This document shows positions 38,237 to 46,950 of a stretch of 64,000 nucleotides of DNA, piece after piece (within the stretch, counting starts at the first letter, position 1; each line of letters starts with the position of its first letter). The DNA is from Prochlorococcus sp. AG-355-J04 (GTDB lineage Bacteria > Cyanobacteriota > Cyanobacteriia > PCC-6307 > Cyanobiaceae), in assembly GCA_003280885.1 (NCBI GenBank), contig QCDN01000003.1, positions 1 to 64,000 of the forward strand, written 5' to 3'. The notes below the pieces were generated by a model. That model was given only the letters and a program-made list of their open reading frames with translations, made no database searches and had not been told where the DNA came from. The position numbers and the translations under genes were made by a program.

Positions 38237-39175
38237 GTGAATATCACCTTCTTAGGAACAAGTTCAGGAGTCCCATCTTTAACGAGAAATGTTTCTTCCT
38301 TAGCACTTAAATTATCTCAGTCATCAGAAGTTTGGCTTTTTGATTGTGGAGAGGGAACGCAACATCAAATAATGAAAAGCAATATTAAATCTTCACAAAT
38401 CAAGAAAATATTTATTACTCATATGCATGGAGATCATATTTATGGTTTGCCTGGTCTTTTAGCTACCTTAGGTTTATCAGGAAATAGTAAGGGTATTGAA
38501 ATTTACGGTCCTTCAGAGTTGAGAAGCTTTATAAATTCTGCATTTAAAAGCAGTTTTTGCAAATTGACGTTTCCCTTACATTTTGTGGAAGTTGAAAATT
38601 TTGCATCAAAAAATAAAATTCTTTTTGAAAACAACAAAATAAAAGTAAACTGCGCCTGTCTAAAACATAAAATACCTGCATATGGTTATCGAGTGAGTGA
38701 AAAAGATAAGCCAGGTATTTTTGATATCAAAAAGGCAGAGTCCCTAAAAATAGCCCCAGGACCAGTTTATTCAGAACTGCAACAAGGTAAAAAAGTTGTA
38801 CTACCAGATGGTAGGACATTTGATGGCAAAGAATTCTGTGGACCGCCTAGAGAGGGTAAAAGTTTTGTTTATTGCACAGATACAGTATTTAGCGAATCAG
38901 CTATTTCACTTTCGAAAAATGCCGATTTACTCGTACATGAATCGACTTTTTCAGAGGAGGATGAAAGCATGGCCTACGAAAAATTACATTCCACAACAAT
39001 AATGGCTGCTAAAACAGCATTATTATCTAATACAAAAAAATTAATTATTACTCATTTAAGTCCAAGATACACCAATAAAAATTCAATTACTCCAAGCGAT
39101 TTGCTTAAAGAGGCTCAAAAAGTTTTTCCAAATACTCAGCTTGCAAAGGATTTTCTAATGGCAGAAATAAAATAA
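38237..39175 (+). CDS. rnz: Ribonuclease Z
   Basis: Metallo-beta-lactamase-fold endonuclease of 312 residues that trims tRNA 3' ends. The metal site ITHMHGDHIYGLPGLL (about 60-75) has HxHxDH. The later ligands lie in KHKIPAYGYR (about 148-157), YCTDTVF (about 212-218) and ITHLSPRY (about 275-282). Its short length and lack of the tRNaseZ-L domain are bacterial. A GTG start is used. In this window neither tRNA encodes CCA, so 3' processing by this enzyme is needed. Confidence 0.94.
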   Translation: MNITFLGTSSGVPSLTRNVSSLALKLSQSSEVWLFDCGEGTQHQIMKSNIKSSQIKKIFITHMHGDHIYGLPGLLATLGLSGNSKGIEIYGPSELRSFINSAFKSSFCKLTFPLHFVEVENFASKNKILFENNKIKVNCACLKHKIPAYGYRVSEKDKPGIFDIKKAESLKIAPGPVYSELQQGKKVVLPDGRTFDGKEFCGPPREGKSFVYCTDTVFSESAISLSKNADLLVHESTFSEEDESMAYEKLHSTTIMAAKTALLSNTKKLIITHLSPRYTNKNSITPSDLLKEAQKVFPNTQLAKDFLMAEIK

Positions 39176-39207
39176 ACTGCAACAGTTCGTGAGAAGAAGG
39201 GTCGCAA

Positions 39208-39810
39208 ATGACCAACCCATGGAATAATAGTCATAGGTTTTCTATATTGATGTTGATCGAAATGGTTTCTATGTTTTCATCACTAAATAAGTCTTTAAAA
39301 AGACTATTTATTTTTCTTCCGTTAATTATTGGTCTACTTTTTAATCCAATCTCTGCAAACGCACTCTATCCAAGTGATCCTTCATCAGTTGACGTACTAA
39401 AAGATGATCTTCACGGTGCCGACCTTCATAATACCGAATATGTTAAATATGATTTATCTAATCAAGATTTAGGAGAGGCTAATCTTCAAGGCGCATATAT
39501 GAGCGTAACAACTGCAAAAAACTCTAGTTTTAAAGGAGCCAATATGACAGACCTCATTGCATATGCAACACGCTTTGATAATGCTGATTTTACAGATGCA
39601 AATCTTACAAATGGTGAGCTAATGAAAAGTGTTTTCGATGGAGCAATTATTGATGGAGCAGACTTTACTGATGCAAATCTTGATCTTTCTCAGAGAAAAT
39701 CACTATGTGAAAGAGCTAGTGGAACTAACTCACAAACTGGGGTTAATACTATTGATAGTCTTGAATGCACCGGCTTAAAAGGTTACATGCCTCCAAAGCC
39801 AAAAGCATAA
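39208..39810 (+). CDS. Pentapeptide-repeat protein with signal peptide
   Basis: The mature portion carries a run of A(D/N)LxN-type pentapeptides (DDLHGADLHNTEY, YDLSNQDLGEANLQ, ANMTDLIAYATRF, and so on, about residues 72-160), expected to fold as a right-handed quadrilateral beta helix. A C-terminal segment has two cysteines (SLCERASG and LECTGL) that could be linked. Homologues lie in the thylakoid lumen. A signal sequence (LFIFLPLIIGLLFNPISANA) ends near residue 52. Translation may start at 39208 (listed), 39262 or 39271; the last places the signal nearest the start. The strong terminator at 39848 follows. Confidence 0.82.
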   Translation: MTNPWNNSHRFSILMLIEMVSMFSSLNKSLKRLFIFLPLIIGLLFNPISANALYPSDPSSVDVLKDDLHGADLHNTEYVKYDLSNQDLGEANLQGAYMSVTTAKNSSFKGANMTDLIAYATRFDNADFTDANLTNGELMKSVFDGAIIDGADFTDANLDLSQRKSLCERASGTNSQTGVNTIDSLECTGLKGYMPPKPKA

Positions 39811-39819
39811 TGTTTAAAA

Positions 39820-40188
39820 CTAACTAACTTCAGAAGGAAAGATATTACCAGGCTCTTTTGAGCCTGGTTTTTTGCTATACCACCATTCTTGTATTTCAGA
39901 AGAAAATTTCTTTGAAAAAATAGTTATAACTGTCTCAACAGGTTTTGATCCAGGCTCCAAAATCTGTACTGAGTAAGATGGGCATTTTCTTGAAGCCATA
40001 TCAGCAACAAACCTAGAACCTATTCTTCTCCAACTAGGCTCCTTACTTCTCCAAGCAAGCCTTGAACAGGGCCATGGTAACTCTTCTCTATCATAAAGTC
40101 TACAACATGGTCCAATTACCTTATAACTGTACTGACCCCCATAACTTGATTGAACACTGTCAGTCTCGAAAAATTCAAATTTATTCAT
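39820..40188 (-). CDS. Conserved hypothetical protein, cysteine-containing
   Basis: The ATG at 40188 gives 122 residues (MNKFEFFETDSVQ); a TTG two codons earlier is possible. The middle is rich in Trp, Arg and Cys (IGPCCRLYDREELPWPCSRLA, here in pieces IGPCCRLYD and WPCSRLAWR), then RRIGSRFVADMASRKCPSY. Sequence character is well conserved-looking, but I do not recognise a named domain. The last codons also encode the plus-strand terminator hairpin. It is transcribed away from the ferredoxin gene's terminator, so it probably has its own promoter. Confidence 0.65.
   Translation of the reverse strand: MNKFEFFETDSVQSSYGGQYSYKVIGPCCRLYDREELPWPCSRLAWRSKEPSWRRIGSRFVADMASRKCPSYSVQILEPGSKPVETVITIFSKKFSSEIQEWWYSKKPGSKEPGNIFPSEVS
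39848..39873 (+). terminator. Rho-independent terminator of the pentapeptide gene
   Basis: CCAGGCTC (39848-39855) pairs perfectly with GAGCCTGG (39860-39867) across a TTTT loop, and is followed by six T (39868-39873). The hairpin lies inside the 3' coding part of the minus-strand gene 39820-40188. Confidence 0.9.
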
Positions 40189-40192
40189 ATAC

Positions 40193-40220
40193 AAAAAAAG
40201 CCACCTTCATAGAGGGTGGC
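40193..40220 (-). terminator. Rho-independent terminator downstream of the ferredoxin gene
   Basis: On the minus strand GCCACC (fwd 40215-40220) pairs with GGTGGC (fwd 40200-40205), extendable by a U-G and an A-U pair, then seven T (fwd 40193-40199). It lies about 45 bases beyond the petF stop. Confidence 0.85.
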
Positions 40221-40265
40221 AGAGAAATAATGAATAATCAACTTAGAAAAGTTAATTTTTTATAA

Positions 40266-40565
40266 TTAATACAATTCTTCCTCAGCATGAGTTGTAATTG
40301 TTACATCAGATGTTGGATAAGCAACACATGTAAGGACAAAACCAGCTTCTAATTGGTCATCATCTAAGAAACTTTGATCAGACTGATCAACACTACCTGA
40401 AGTAACTTTTCCAGCACATGTTGAACATGCCCCAGCTCTGCAAGAATAAGGAAGGTCGATACCTTGCTCTTCAGCAGCATCGAGAATGTACTGATCATCA
40501 GGTACTTCGATAGTTGAATTGAGACCTTCACCTTCGCTGATGAGTGTAACTTTGTAAGAAGCCAT
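40266..40565 (-). CDS. petF: Plant-type 2Fe-2S ferredoxin
   Basis: Photosynthetic electron carrier, 99 residues. The cluster motif [16 protein letters not shown] (about 39-54) supplies three cysteines in C-X4-C-X2-C, and the fourth is in [12 protein letters not shown] (about 76-87). The acidic surface ([16 protein letters not shown]) fits binding to FNR and other partners. The length and motifs match the major PetF of cyanobacteria. A strong terminator follows. An ATG start is used. Confidence 0.95.
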   Translation of the reverse strand: MASYKVTLISEGEGLNSTIEVPDDQYILDAAEEQGIDLPYSCRAGACSTCAGKVTSGSVDQSDQSFLDDDQLEAGFVLTCVAYPTSDVTITTHAEEELY

Positions 40566-40693
40566 TTAAATAAAAAATTGTTGGTAATTAATACCTATCA
40601 AATACCTTTTTAACATCGATTTAGTCGATATGTGAGATTTTGAAGTAAAAAATGACACAATAAAATGTATTAAAGAGTATCTATAAGAAAAAC

Positions 40694-41611
40694 TTATACA
40701 TATGTTGCATCGTTGGTTTTTTGAGCAGAAATGCATGCCCAATCTTTTCTAGTTGATACATCCAATAATTTCAACTCATTCTGAATTAATATTTTTATAA
40801 TTTCATCTTTTTGTGAATTCAGAATTCCACTGAAAATGACTTCCCCATTTTTTCTCAAGCACTTATAAATATTTGGAATCATTCCTTTTATTACTTCAGC
40901 AAGAATATTGCATAAAACAAAATCAAATTGATTCAGTTGATTTTTTAAAATTACCTCATTAAAAGATCCCAAATATGTATTTAAGTTTTTTAAATTGCCG
41001 AAATTTAGTTGAAAATTAGATTTAGTTGAGTTTATAGCTAAATAATCATTATCCACTGCACAAACCTCTTTAGCGCCAAGCAGTCTTGCGGCGACACTCA
41101 AAATCCCGCTACCACTCCCAATATCTAATATCTTTTTATCAGAAAGTAAAATATTCTCCATTTTTTCCAAGCAAAGATAAGTCGAAGGGTGACTTCCTGT
41201 CCCAAAGGCTGCTCCAGGATCAATTTTTATGATTTTTTTATCTTTAAATTTTTCATTTAGATTTATCCAACAAGGCAATATTAAAAAATGATTTCCTACT
41301 AATTCAGGGGCCCAATATTTCTTCCAGCTTGTCAACCAATTCTCCTCTTTAATAATTCTCCAGTCAAAAAATTGATTCTTAGGAGCATTAATGTTTAGAA
41401 GTTTGCTAATTATTTTTTCAAAACCACACCTCGAACTCTCCCCCCAATCATCGACTGGAAGCCATATATTCACCTCTTTTTTATTTGCATTTTTAATTAA
41501 ATATTCAAATGAAAAACTAAATATTCCCAGCTCATTTAATTTCCAAATAATAATTTCTTCTGAATCACTCTCTATCAGAAAAGTTAGTTTATACCAATCT
41601 TTAGTTTCCAT
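40694..41611 (-). CDS. prmA: Ribosomal protein L11 methyltransferase
   Basis: Trimethylates lysines on L11. From the ATG at 41611 there are 305 residues. A longer reading would nearly reach serA. Motif I is [21 protein letters not shown] (about 150-170, core DIGSGSGIL). The conserved [15 protein letters not shown] (about 123-137) is a PrmA hallmark, and [10 protein letters not shown] (about 214-223) forms motif IV. The N-terminal substrate domain is present. It follows serA by 18 bases on the same strand. Confidence 0.93.
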   Translation of the reverse strand: METKDWYKLTFLIESDSEEIIIWKLNELGIFSFSFEYLIKNANKKEVNIWLPVDDWGESSRCGFEKIISKLLNINAPKNQFFDWRIIKEENWLTSWKKYWAPELVGNHFLILPCWINLNEKFKDKKIIKIDPGAAFGTGSHPSTYLCLEKMENILLSDKKILDIGSGSGILSVAARLLGAKEVCAVDNDYLAINSTKSNFQLNFGNLKNLNTYLGSFNEVILKNQLNQFDFVLCNILAEVIKGMIPNIYKCLRKNGEVIFSGILNSQKDEIIKILIQNELKLLDVSTRKDWACISAQKTNDATYV

Positions 41612-41629
41612 TAAGCAGGACAAGTCTCT

Positions 41630-43216
41630 TCATAAAGTAACAGGATTAGCATTGGTAATTCCTTCAACTTCAATAATGGTGTCAAGCAACTTATTGGGAA
41701 TTGGATCATCAATACTTAGAACCATAACAGCTTCTCCTCTAACAATTTTGCGCCCAACTTGCATTGAAGCAATATTTACATTGTTGCTACCCAATAAAGA
41801 ACCAAGCTTGCCAATAATACCAGGCATATCCCTGTGCCTAGTAACCAGCATGTATCTACTTGGCGATACATTAACAGGATATTGATCAATACTAATAATT
41901 CTTAATTCCCCATCAGCAAAAATGCTTCCTGCTACGCTATGGTCGCCATTATCTCCATAAGTGGTTAATTGAAGCGATCCACTAGCAAATTCAGGTCTTG
42001 CCTCATCTTTACTCTCAACTACTGAAATACCTCTTGAATCTGCTTCTAGAGAAGCATTTACATAATTTATCCTATCTCCCAAAGCTTTACTTAGAAGCCC
42101 TTTTAGACTAGCTATTAATAATGGCTGGGAAGGATGTTGAACAAATTCTCCTTGAAGCTTCACCTCTAGTTTTTGAATCTGTCCACCTGAAAGTTGGCTT
42201 ATAAGCAGACCCATTGTTTCAGCCAACTGCAAATGAGGTTTTAGACTATCCATAATATCAGGACTCAAACCTGGAATGTTTACTGCAGTTCTCGCAGATA
42301 AACCAAGCAAGACATCTCTGATTTGTTCTGCAACGTCAACAGCTACATTTTCTTGTGCTTCCCGAGTAGATGCTCCTAAGTGAGGGGTAAGAATAAGATT
42401 CTTTTCAACTTTCAAAAGTGGTGAATTAGATTCCAAAGGTTCTTTTGAAAAGACATCTATTGCAGCCCCTCCAATCAATGATTTATTTAAAGCTTCTGCT
42501 AATGCTTCTTCGTCAATCAAACCTCCTCGAGCACAATTAATTAATTTTGCGCTACTTTTCATACTTTTAAGCACCTTCATATTTACTAAATTCTCTGTCT
42601 CTGGTGTGCGAGGTAAATGCAAAGTTACGTAATCGGATTGTTGGAATAAATCCGCTAGTTCAGAAAGTTTTACTTGTATTTGTTGAGCTCTTTCAGTTGA
42701 AACAAAGGGATCATATCCGTAAACTTCCATTCCTAATGCATTAGCAACTTTCGCTACATGAGCACCAATTTTCCCTAAACCTACTACACCTAATTTTTTC
42801 TTATAAAGCTCATTCCCGACAAATTTCTTTCTTTCCCATTTACCTAATAAAGTACTACTATTAGCAACTGGAATATGCCTAGATAAGGCCAACATCATAG
42901 CTATAGTATGTTCAGCAGCAGCTATTGTGTTACCGCCTGGAGAATTAACAACAAGAACTCCTTTTTGCGTGGCAGCCTTAACATCTACATTGTCGACTCC
43001 AACACCTGCTCTTCCAATAATTCTAAGTTTACTTGAAGAATTAATAATTTCTTCAGTTACTTGAGTACCAGAGCGAATCATTAAAGCATCATAATCTCCA
43101 ATAATGGAAGCCAACTCAGCGTCTGAAATTCCTATCTTCTGATCAACCTGAGCAACTTGTGAAAGAATATCTATTCCTGTTTGATCAATTGGATCTGTAA
43201 TGAGAACTTTTGTCAT
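41630..43216 (-). CDS. serA: D-3-phosphoglycerate dehydrogenase
   Basis: First enzyme of serine synthesis from 3-phosphoglycerate. The long 528-residue form is seen. The NAD site is GVVGLGKIGAHVAKVA (about 143-158), with the catalytic region NCARGGLIDEEAL (about 231-243) and LTPHLGASTREAQ containing the His (about 281-293). An intervening domain and a C-terminal ACT domain (RHRDMPGIIGKLGSLLGSNNVNIASM, about 458-483, quoted as RDMPGIIGKLGSLLG) allow allosteric control. prmA follows closely. Confidence 0.96.
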   Translation of the reverse strand: MTKVLITDPIDQTGIDILSQVAQVDQKIGISDAELASIIGDYDALMIRSGTQVTEEIINSSSKLRIIGRAGVGVDNVDVKAATQKGVLVVNSPGGNTIAAAEHTIAMMLALSRHIPVANSSTLLGKWERKKFVGNELYKKKLGVVGLGKIGAHVAKVANALGMEVYGYDPFVSTERAQQIQVKLSELADLFQQSDYVTLHLPRTPETENLVNMKVLKSMKSSAKLINCARGGLIDEEALAEALNKSLIGGAAIDVFSKEPLESNSPLLKVEKNLILTPHLGASTREAQENVAVDVAEQIRDVLLGLSARTAVNIPGLSPDIMDSLKPHLQLAETMGLLISQLSGGQIQKLEVKLQGEFVQHPSQPLLIASLKGLLSKALGDRINYVNASLEADSRGISVVESKDEARPEFASGSLQLTTYGDNGDHSVAGSIFADGELRIISIDQYPVNVSPSRYMLVTRHRDMPGIIGKLGSLLGSNNVNIASMQVGRKIVRGEAVMVLSIDDPIPNKLLDTIIEVEGITNANPVTL

Positions 43217-43315
43217 TTAAGATTGGTTCTTTAATCTTTTACTTTAACTTAATCTATAGTGTATGTATCTTATTTTATTAATTTGAATAACACACAAACA
43301 TTTGAGGACTAAAAT

Positions 43316-43882
43316 TTGACAAAAAGTATTGTGATATTCGAAGACATTGATAAATGTGTCCAGCTATTTGATGTTTTCAAAGAAAAATCAGTAATGCTCT
43401 CTGAAGCTATTTTGATCCCACCAATAAGTGAGAAAATATCATCAGATCAGACAGAATTGCTTAATGCGAAAGCAAATATCTTATTCAAATCTCAAAATTT
43501 TGAAGATATTAGAATTTTAAATCCTAAACTTGATAGAAAGATTAGACAAAAAGATATGAGTAGATGGCTATTGCCATTTGGTTTCATAGCTGGAATAGCT
43601 TTTTCAAATATGACTAATTTATCTACCTTCAGCTTTCTTGGTTTAAATACTATCGGGGAATCATTAATTGGAGGCCTCTTAGGAATGGGTTCAGGTTATT
43701 TAGGAAGCATTGTTTCTTCTGCAAGTATCAACATCAATAGAAATAAAGAGTTGAGATCAATTATTAATTTAAATAAAGAGGGTAAATGGCTGGTTCTACT
43801 TGAAAATCAAATTGGAACTGAATTACCTTGGGCTTTGATAAAACAATCAGAAGCAAAGGATATAATTTTTTTAGAAGCCTAA
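43316..43882 (+). CDS. Conserved picocyanobacterial membrane protein of unknown function
   Basis: A 188-residue protein with a TTG start. The first 80 residues are soluble, with a cytoplasm-like alpha/beta pattern (SIVIFEDIDKCVQLFDVF). Two glycine-rich hydrophobic segments (about 85-103 LLPFGFIAGIAFSN and 115-140 IGESLIGGLLGMGSGYLG) could be helices of a small channel or a glycine-zipper. A C-terminal domain follows (GKWLVLLENQIGTELPWALI). The PSII S4 gene begins directly after its stop codon, so the two probably share an operon. Confidence 0.7.
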   Translation: MTKSIVIFEDIDKCVQLFDVFKEKSVMLSEAILIPPISEKISSDQTELLNAKANILFKSQNFEDIRILNPKLDRKIRQKDMSRWLLPFGFIAGIAFSNMTNLSTFSFLGLNTIGESLIGGLLGMGSGYLGSIVSSASININRNKELRSIINLNKEGKWLVLLENQIGTELPWALIKQSEAKDIIFLEA

Positions 43883-44674
43883 ATGATTGATTTAAAAGGA
43901 ATCTTAATAAATTCAAACTACAAAAAAGAAACTGAGGAATTAATAAATATTGCCAACTTAGCTTACAAACACTGGAAAACTTATTGGACTGGATTTAATT
44001 CAACTTATGTTTGCGAAGAGATTTTAAAAGATTTTGAAAATTTAAATGATTTCAAATTTTTTATTTATGGAGGATTCTCCTCTTCTCAAAGATCTAGGAT
44101 AGCTTGCTTTAGAGGAGATAATATTCCAGCAGAGGATGCGCTAAAAAGTAATTTTCCAGCGCAAGGAATAAAAATTAATGGCAATTTTTTATTTGATAAT
44201 GCTAAACAAGACGACTTTAGATCACTCTTAATTGAGAATGGGGTAAATCAATTAAAAATAGGAGATATATGGACTACTGGCGATAGGGGAGCACAAGGGA
44301 TAATTGATAATTTAGATATTAAGCATCTAGATGAAAAGATTTTTTATTTGAGAGAAGTAAAAGTAAAAATTAATTTAGTTGATATAGATGAATTACAAAT
44401 ACCTTCTGGAAGATCAAAAAAACTTGTTAATACAGTAGAAGCTTCAACAAGATTAGACGCTATAGCTTCAGCAGGTTTTAGAATATCACGAACCAAAATT
44501 ATTGAAAGGATAGAAAATGGAATGCTCAAATTAAATGGAAGCAAAGTTAATAAACCAACTATTAATCTAAAAATTGGCGACAAATTGGAACTAGAAAATA
44601 AAGGATTTATCGAAATTCTAAATTTAGAAATCACCAAAAGAGAAAGATGGAAAGTTAAATTACTTAGAAAATGA
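43883..44674 (+). CDS. Photosystem II S4 domain protein (YlmH-like)
   Basis: A 263-residue RNA-binding protein whose N-terminal domain includes FFIYGGFSSSQRSRIACF (about 54-71) and DIWTTGDRGAQGII. A C-terminal S4 domain spans about 186-250 (STRLDAIASAGFRISRTKII; NGMLKLNGSKVNK). Cyanobacteria and plants annotate this family as photosystem II S4 domain protein; other bacteria call it YlmH, linked to division or ribosome quality control. Its role in PSII is historical and not firm. It starts immediately after the preceding gene's stop. Confidence 0.85.
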   Translation: MIDLKGILINSNYKKETEELINIANLAYKHWKTYWTGFNSTYVCEEILKDFENLNDFKFFIYGGFSSSQRSRIACFRGDNIPAEDALKSNFPAQGIKINGNFLFDNAKQDDFRSLLIENGVNQLKIGDIWTTGDRGAQGIIDNLDIKHLDEKIFYLREVKVKINLVDIDELQIPSGRSKKLVNTVEASTRLDAIASAGFRISRTKIIERIENGMLKLNGSKVNKPTINLKIGDKLELENKGFIEILNLEITKRERWKVKLLRK

Positions 44675-44723
44675 AACTTAACCTGCTATTTTCTTATAAG
44701 GGGGATTTAAAATCCTTCAATTT

Positions 44724-44795
44724 GGGCGATTAGCTCAGTGGTAGAGCACTACCTCGACACGGTAGTGGCCACTGGTTCGAATCCAGTATCGCCCA
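44724..44795 (+). tRNA. tRNA-Val (anticodon GAC) with unusual C33
   Basis: The cloverleaf is complete: acceptor GGGCGAT/ATCGCCC, D arm GCTCAGTGGTAGAGC, anticodon arm CTACC-TCGACAC-GGTAG, variable TGGCC, T arm ACTGG-TTCGAAT-CCAGT, discriminator A. With the stem set by five perfect pairs, positions 34-36 read GAC (Val) and position 33 is C, not the near-universal T. CCA is not encoded. Confidence 0.93.
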
Positions 44796-44862
44796 TAAAA
44801 ACTTTTGACGACTTAGGTTAGATCCACAGAAAATAATTTCATTTTTTAGATTATCCAAAAAG

Positions 44863-45480
44863 ATGAAACTTAATCAAATAATTAATCTTCACAAGGGGCT
44901 CACTGCATTTGTTGTGATTGGTCTTATGATTTTTTTTGATAATTTTACAATCGCTCCCTACGTTTATTTAGCTCTGCACGGTACTTATGGATTACTTTGG
45001 CTTTTAAAAGAAAAGATATTCCCAGATCCTTATTTTAAAGAAAAAATCAATTTTTTAACTTCAGTTACTGGTTTTATTTTCCTTGGAAGTTACTGGGTAG
45101 CTCCCTACATTCTTATCTCATCTCAGAAATCTGTTCCAAATATCGTAATAGCTGCATCTGTATCTATAAATATAATTGGTGTGTTTCTACACTTTGCTAG
45201 TGATGCCCAAAAATATTTTTCTCTTAAATTAAAAAAAGATCTAATTAAAGAAGGATTTTTCAAAAATATAAGGAATACAAATTATCTAGGAGAAATACTG
45301 ATTTATCTATCATTCGCCATACTTTCAATGAGTTTCATACCATTAGTAATTCTTGCAATATTTTTCTCTATAGTTTTTCTACCAAGAATGATAAAAAAAG
45401 ATAAATCGCTCTCAAAATATGATTCATTCGAAGAATACAAAAAGAAAAGTGGTCTAATTTTGCCTAAATTAAATGCCTGA
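44863..45480 (+). CDS. DUF1295/isoprenylcysteine-methyltransferase-like membrane protein
   Basis: A 205-residue integral membrane protein with five or six hydrophobic helices. The C-terminal region resembles the steroid 5-alpha-reductase and ICMT fold: DAQKYFSLKLKK, GFFKNIRNTNYLGEILIYLSFA (about 127-148, core RNTNYLGE), then FLPRMIKKDKSLSKYDSFEEYKKKS (quoted as KYDSFEEYKKKS). These motifs bind NADPH or SAM in relatives, but the substrate here is unknown. It overlaps the next gene by eight bases, so translational coupling is likely. Confidence 0.75.
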   Translation: MKLNQIINLHKGLTAFVVIGLMIFFDNFTIAPYVYLALHGTYGLLWLLKEKIFPDPYFKEKINFLTSVTGFIFLGSYWVAPYILISSQKSVPNIVIAASVSINIIGVFLHFASDAQKYFSLKLKKDLIKEGFFKNIRNTNYLGEILIYLSFAILSMSFIPLVILAIFFSIVFLPRMIKKDKSLSKYDSFEEYKKKSGLILPKLNA

Positions 45481-46024
45481 TAACAACTTACCCAGTTGGA
45501 GGCAAGATTTAAAATCTTCTAGAAAAAAAGAGGGCAAATCACCCTCTAATAGATGGATACAGCTTGCAACAGTCAGCGAAGAAAATGAGCCAAGATTAAG
45601 AACAGTTGTTTTCAGAGGATGGCATAAAGATAGTTCAATGATAATTTTTACAGATAGAAGAAGTGAAAAAATTGGGCATTTAAAATCTAACCCTAATGCA
45701 GAAATATTATGGTTCTTTTTGAAAACCAAATCACAATATAGATTCAAAGGGAAAATACATGAATTAAGTGATAACAAAAACTATTGGGATTTATTATCAG
45801 AAAAATCAAAATCTTCTTGGTTTTGGGGATCTCCTGGAGAGAAAATAAACCCAAAAGTCCAATATACTTATGAATTATTATCCAATCTACCCAAGTCAGA
45901 AAATTTTGTAGTTCTAAATTTTGAAATCGATTCAGTAGATCTTCTTAAATTAGAACAGCCTATTCATAAACGATATCTTTGGGAAAAGATTAAGAAATGG
46001 GAAAAAGTTGAAATTAATCCTTAA
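45473..46024 (+). CDS. PNPOx-like FMN-binding protein (Alr4036 type)
   Basis: A 183-residue split-barrel flavoprotein. LATVSEENEPRLRTVVFRGW (about 31-50) and FTDRRSEKIGHLKSNPNAEILWFF (about 59-82, core DRRSEKIGHL) match the Alr4036-type pyridoxamine-phosphate-oxidase-like domain. FWGSPGEKINP is further along. True PNPOx is longer and has different PLP residues, so the activity is uncertain; the family may bind FMN in an oxidoreductase or light-sensing role. The ATG is inside the previous gene's end. Confidence 0.8.
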   Translation: MPDNNLPSWRQDLKSSRKKEGKSPSNRWIQLATVSEENEPRLRTVVFRGWHKDSSMIIFTDRRSEKIGHLKSNPNAEILWFFLKTKSQYRFKGKIHELSDNKNYWDLLSEKSKSSWFWGSPGEKINPKVQYTYELLSNLPKSENFVVLNFEIDSVDLLKLEQPIHKRYLWEKIKKWEKVEINP

Positions 46025-46098
46025 ATATTTCTAAATTGTATATTTAGGTTGAAAAACATATAGTGATCAGTCAGTTTTAAAAAAGAAGTATTATTCAT

Positions 46099-46272
46099 AT
46101 GAATTTTTCAGAAATTCCAGAAAACCCTTTTATTTTTTTATCTTGGGTTACAGCTATAGGGCTATTTATAAGTCTTTCTGAAGCAACAATTAAGATAAAA
46201 CTTGAGAAGAGAAACAGTTATAGAAAAAGGTTAGAGCTAATCAATAACCTTTATCCAAAAAAATTAGCTTGA
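46099..46272 (+). CDS. Small single-pass membrane protein (57 residues)
   Basis: ATG at 46099, 57 residues: MNFSEIPENPFIFLSW, a hydrophobic helix about residues 10-27, then a strongly basic amphipathic tail (IKLEKRNSYRKRLELINN). The pattern of membrane helix followed by charged helix suggests a real protein. It is too short for typical gene-finding cut-offs, and its last nine bases overlap the convergent DoxX gene. No family is recognised. Confidence 0.6.
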   Translation: MNFSEIPENPFIFLSWVTAIGLFISLSEATIKIKLEKRNSYRKRLELINNLYPKKLA

Positions 46273-46815
46273 AGTATCTGAGAGTATGTTCGCTTGCAAA
46301 AATTGAAATAAGCCACCTTTACTTGTTTCTTCTTTAACTTCAACTTGCTTGGAAGGTTTTGCTTTTGTTGAAGGTATAATTTCCTCCTCATCTTCTGATT
46401 TCAAAATTCTGATAATGACTTCATCTAAGGAGAAATTCCCGGGACCTGTTAATGCAATTGAAGTTGCTGAAGCGAAATATAAAAGTAAAAGCTCTAGTAA
46501 GAAAATATTAAAACCTGAAGTAACAAGTGCATGATATATAGCGACAGAAATTGTTCCAACAATTGCCAAAGCTCCGAATCTTGTTGCTAAGCCGATAATT
46601 AATAACCAACTACCACCTATTTCTGAGAATGCCGCTATGTATGATAAAAATATTGGGAATGGGAGATGTAATGGTCTTACAAAAGCATCAGCGAAATTTT
46701 CTATGTTTGCTAATTTCTCATAACCGTGATGTATAAGAACAGTTCCAGTTATAACTCTAAGAATTAATAAAGCAGTATCTTTGCTAAACGACTTGGTAAG
46801 AATTGTTGAAAGCAC
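46264..46815 (-). CDS. DoxX family membrane protein
   Basis: A 183-residue protein with four hydrophobic helices. The DoxX/DoxD core reads LLILRVITGTVLIHHGYEKL (about 16-35), then PFPIFLSYIAAFSEIGGSWLLIIGLATRFGAL (given in part: AAFSEIGGSWLLIIGL) and a helical pair. A cytoplasmic tail rich in Lys and Glu (EDEEEIIPSTKAKPSKQVEVKEE, partly given) is an extension. DoxX proteins occur in quinone-linked redox or detoxification complexes, but the function here is open. A GTG start is used. Confidence 0.85.
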   Translation of the reverse strand: MLSTILTKSFSKDTALLILRVITGTVLIHHGYEKLANIENFADAFVRPLHLPFPIFLSYIAAFSEIGGSWLLIIGLATRFGALAIVGTISVAIYHALVTSGFNIFLLELLLLYFASATSIALTGPGNFSLDEVIIRILKSEDEEEIIPSTKAKPSKQVEVKEETSKGGLFQFLQANILSDTSS

Positions 46816-46950
46816 TATTAAAAAGTTATCCTTAAGTAAAAATAACTAGTCACAGTATCCATCGTGGATTAAAGAGCAAAAGTCGCATCTAAATAAGTAT
46901 TTATACTTACTTACCAATGGGGTTATTTTCTGATTAGGAATTCAACTAAG

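Noticed and set aside
41391..41885. Plus-strand 164-codon open frame spanning prmA and serA ends
   Set aside because: Antisense to two secure genes; no motif or ribosome site.
46880..46920. A-T rich inverted sequence AAGTATTTATACTT upstream of DoxX, considered as a regulator (NtcA-like) site
   Set aside because: NtcA needs GTA-N8-TAC; the spacing here is four, so it is only a simple palindrome.
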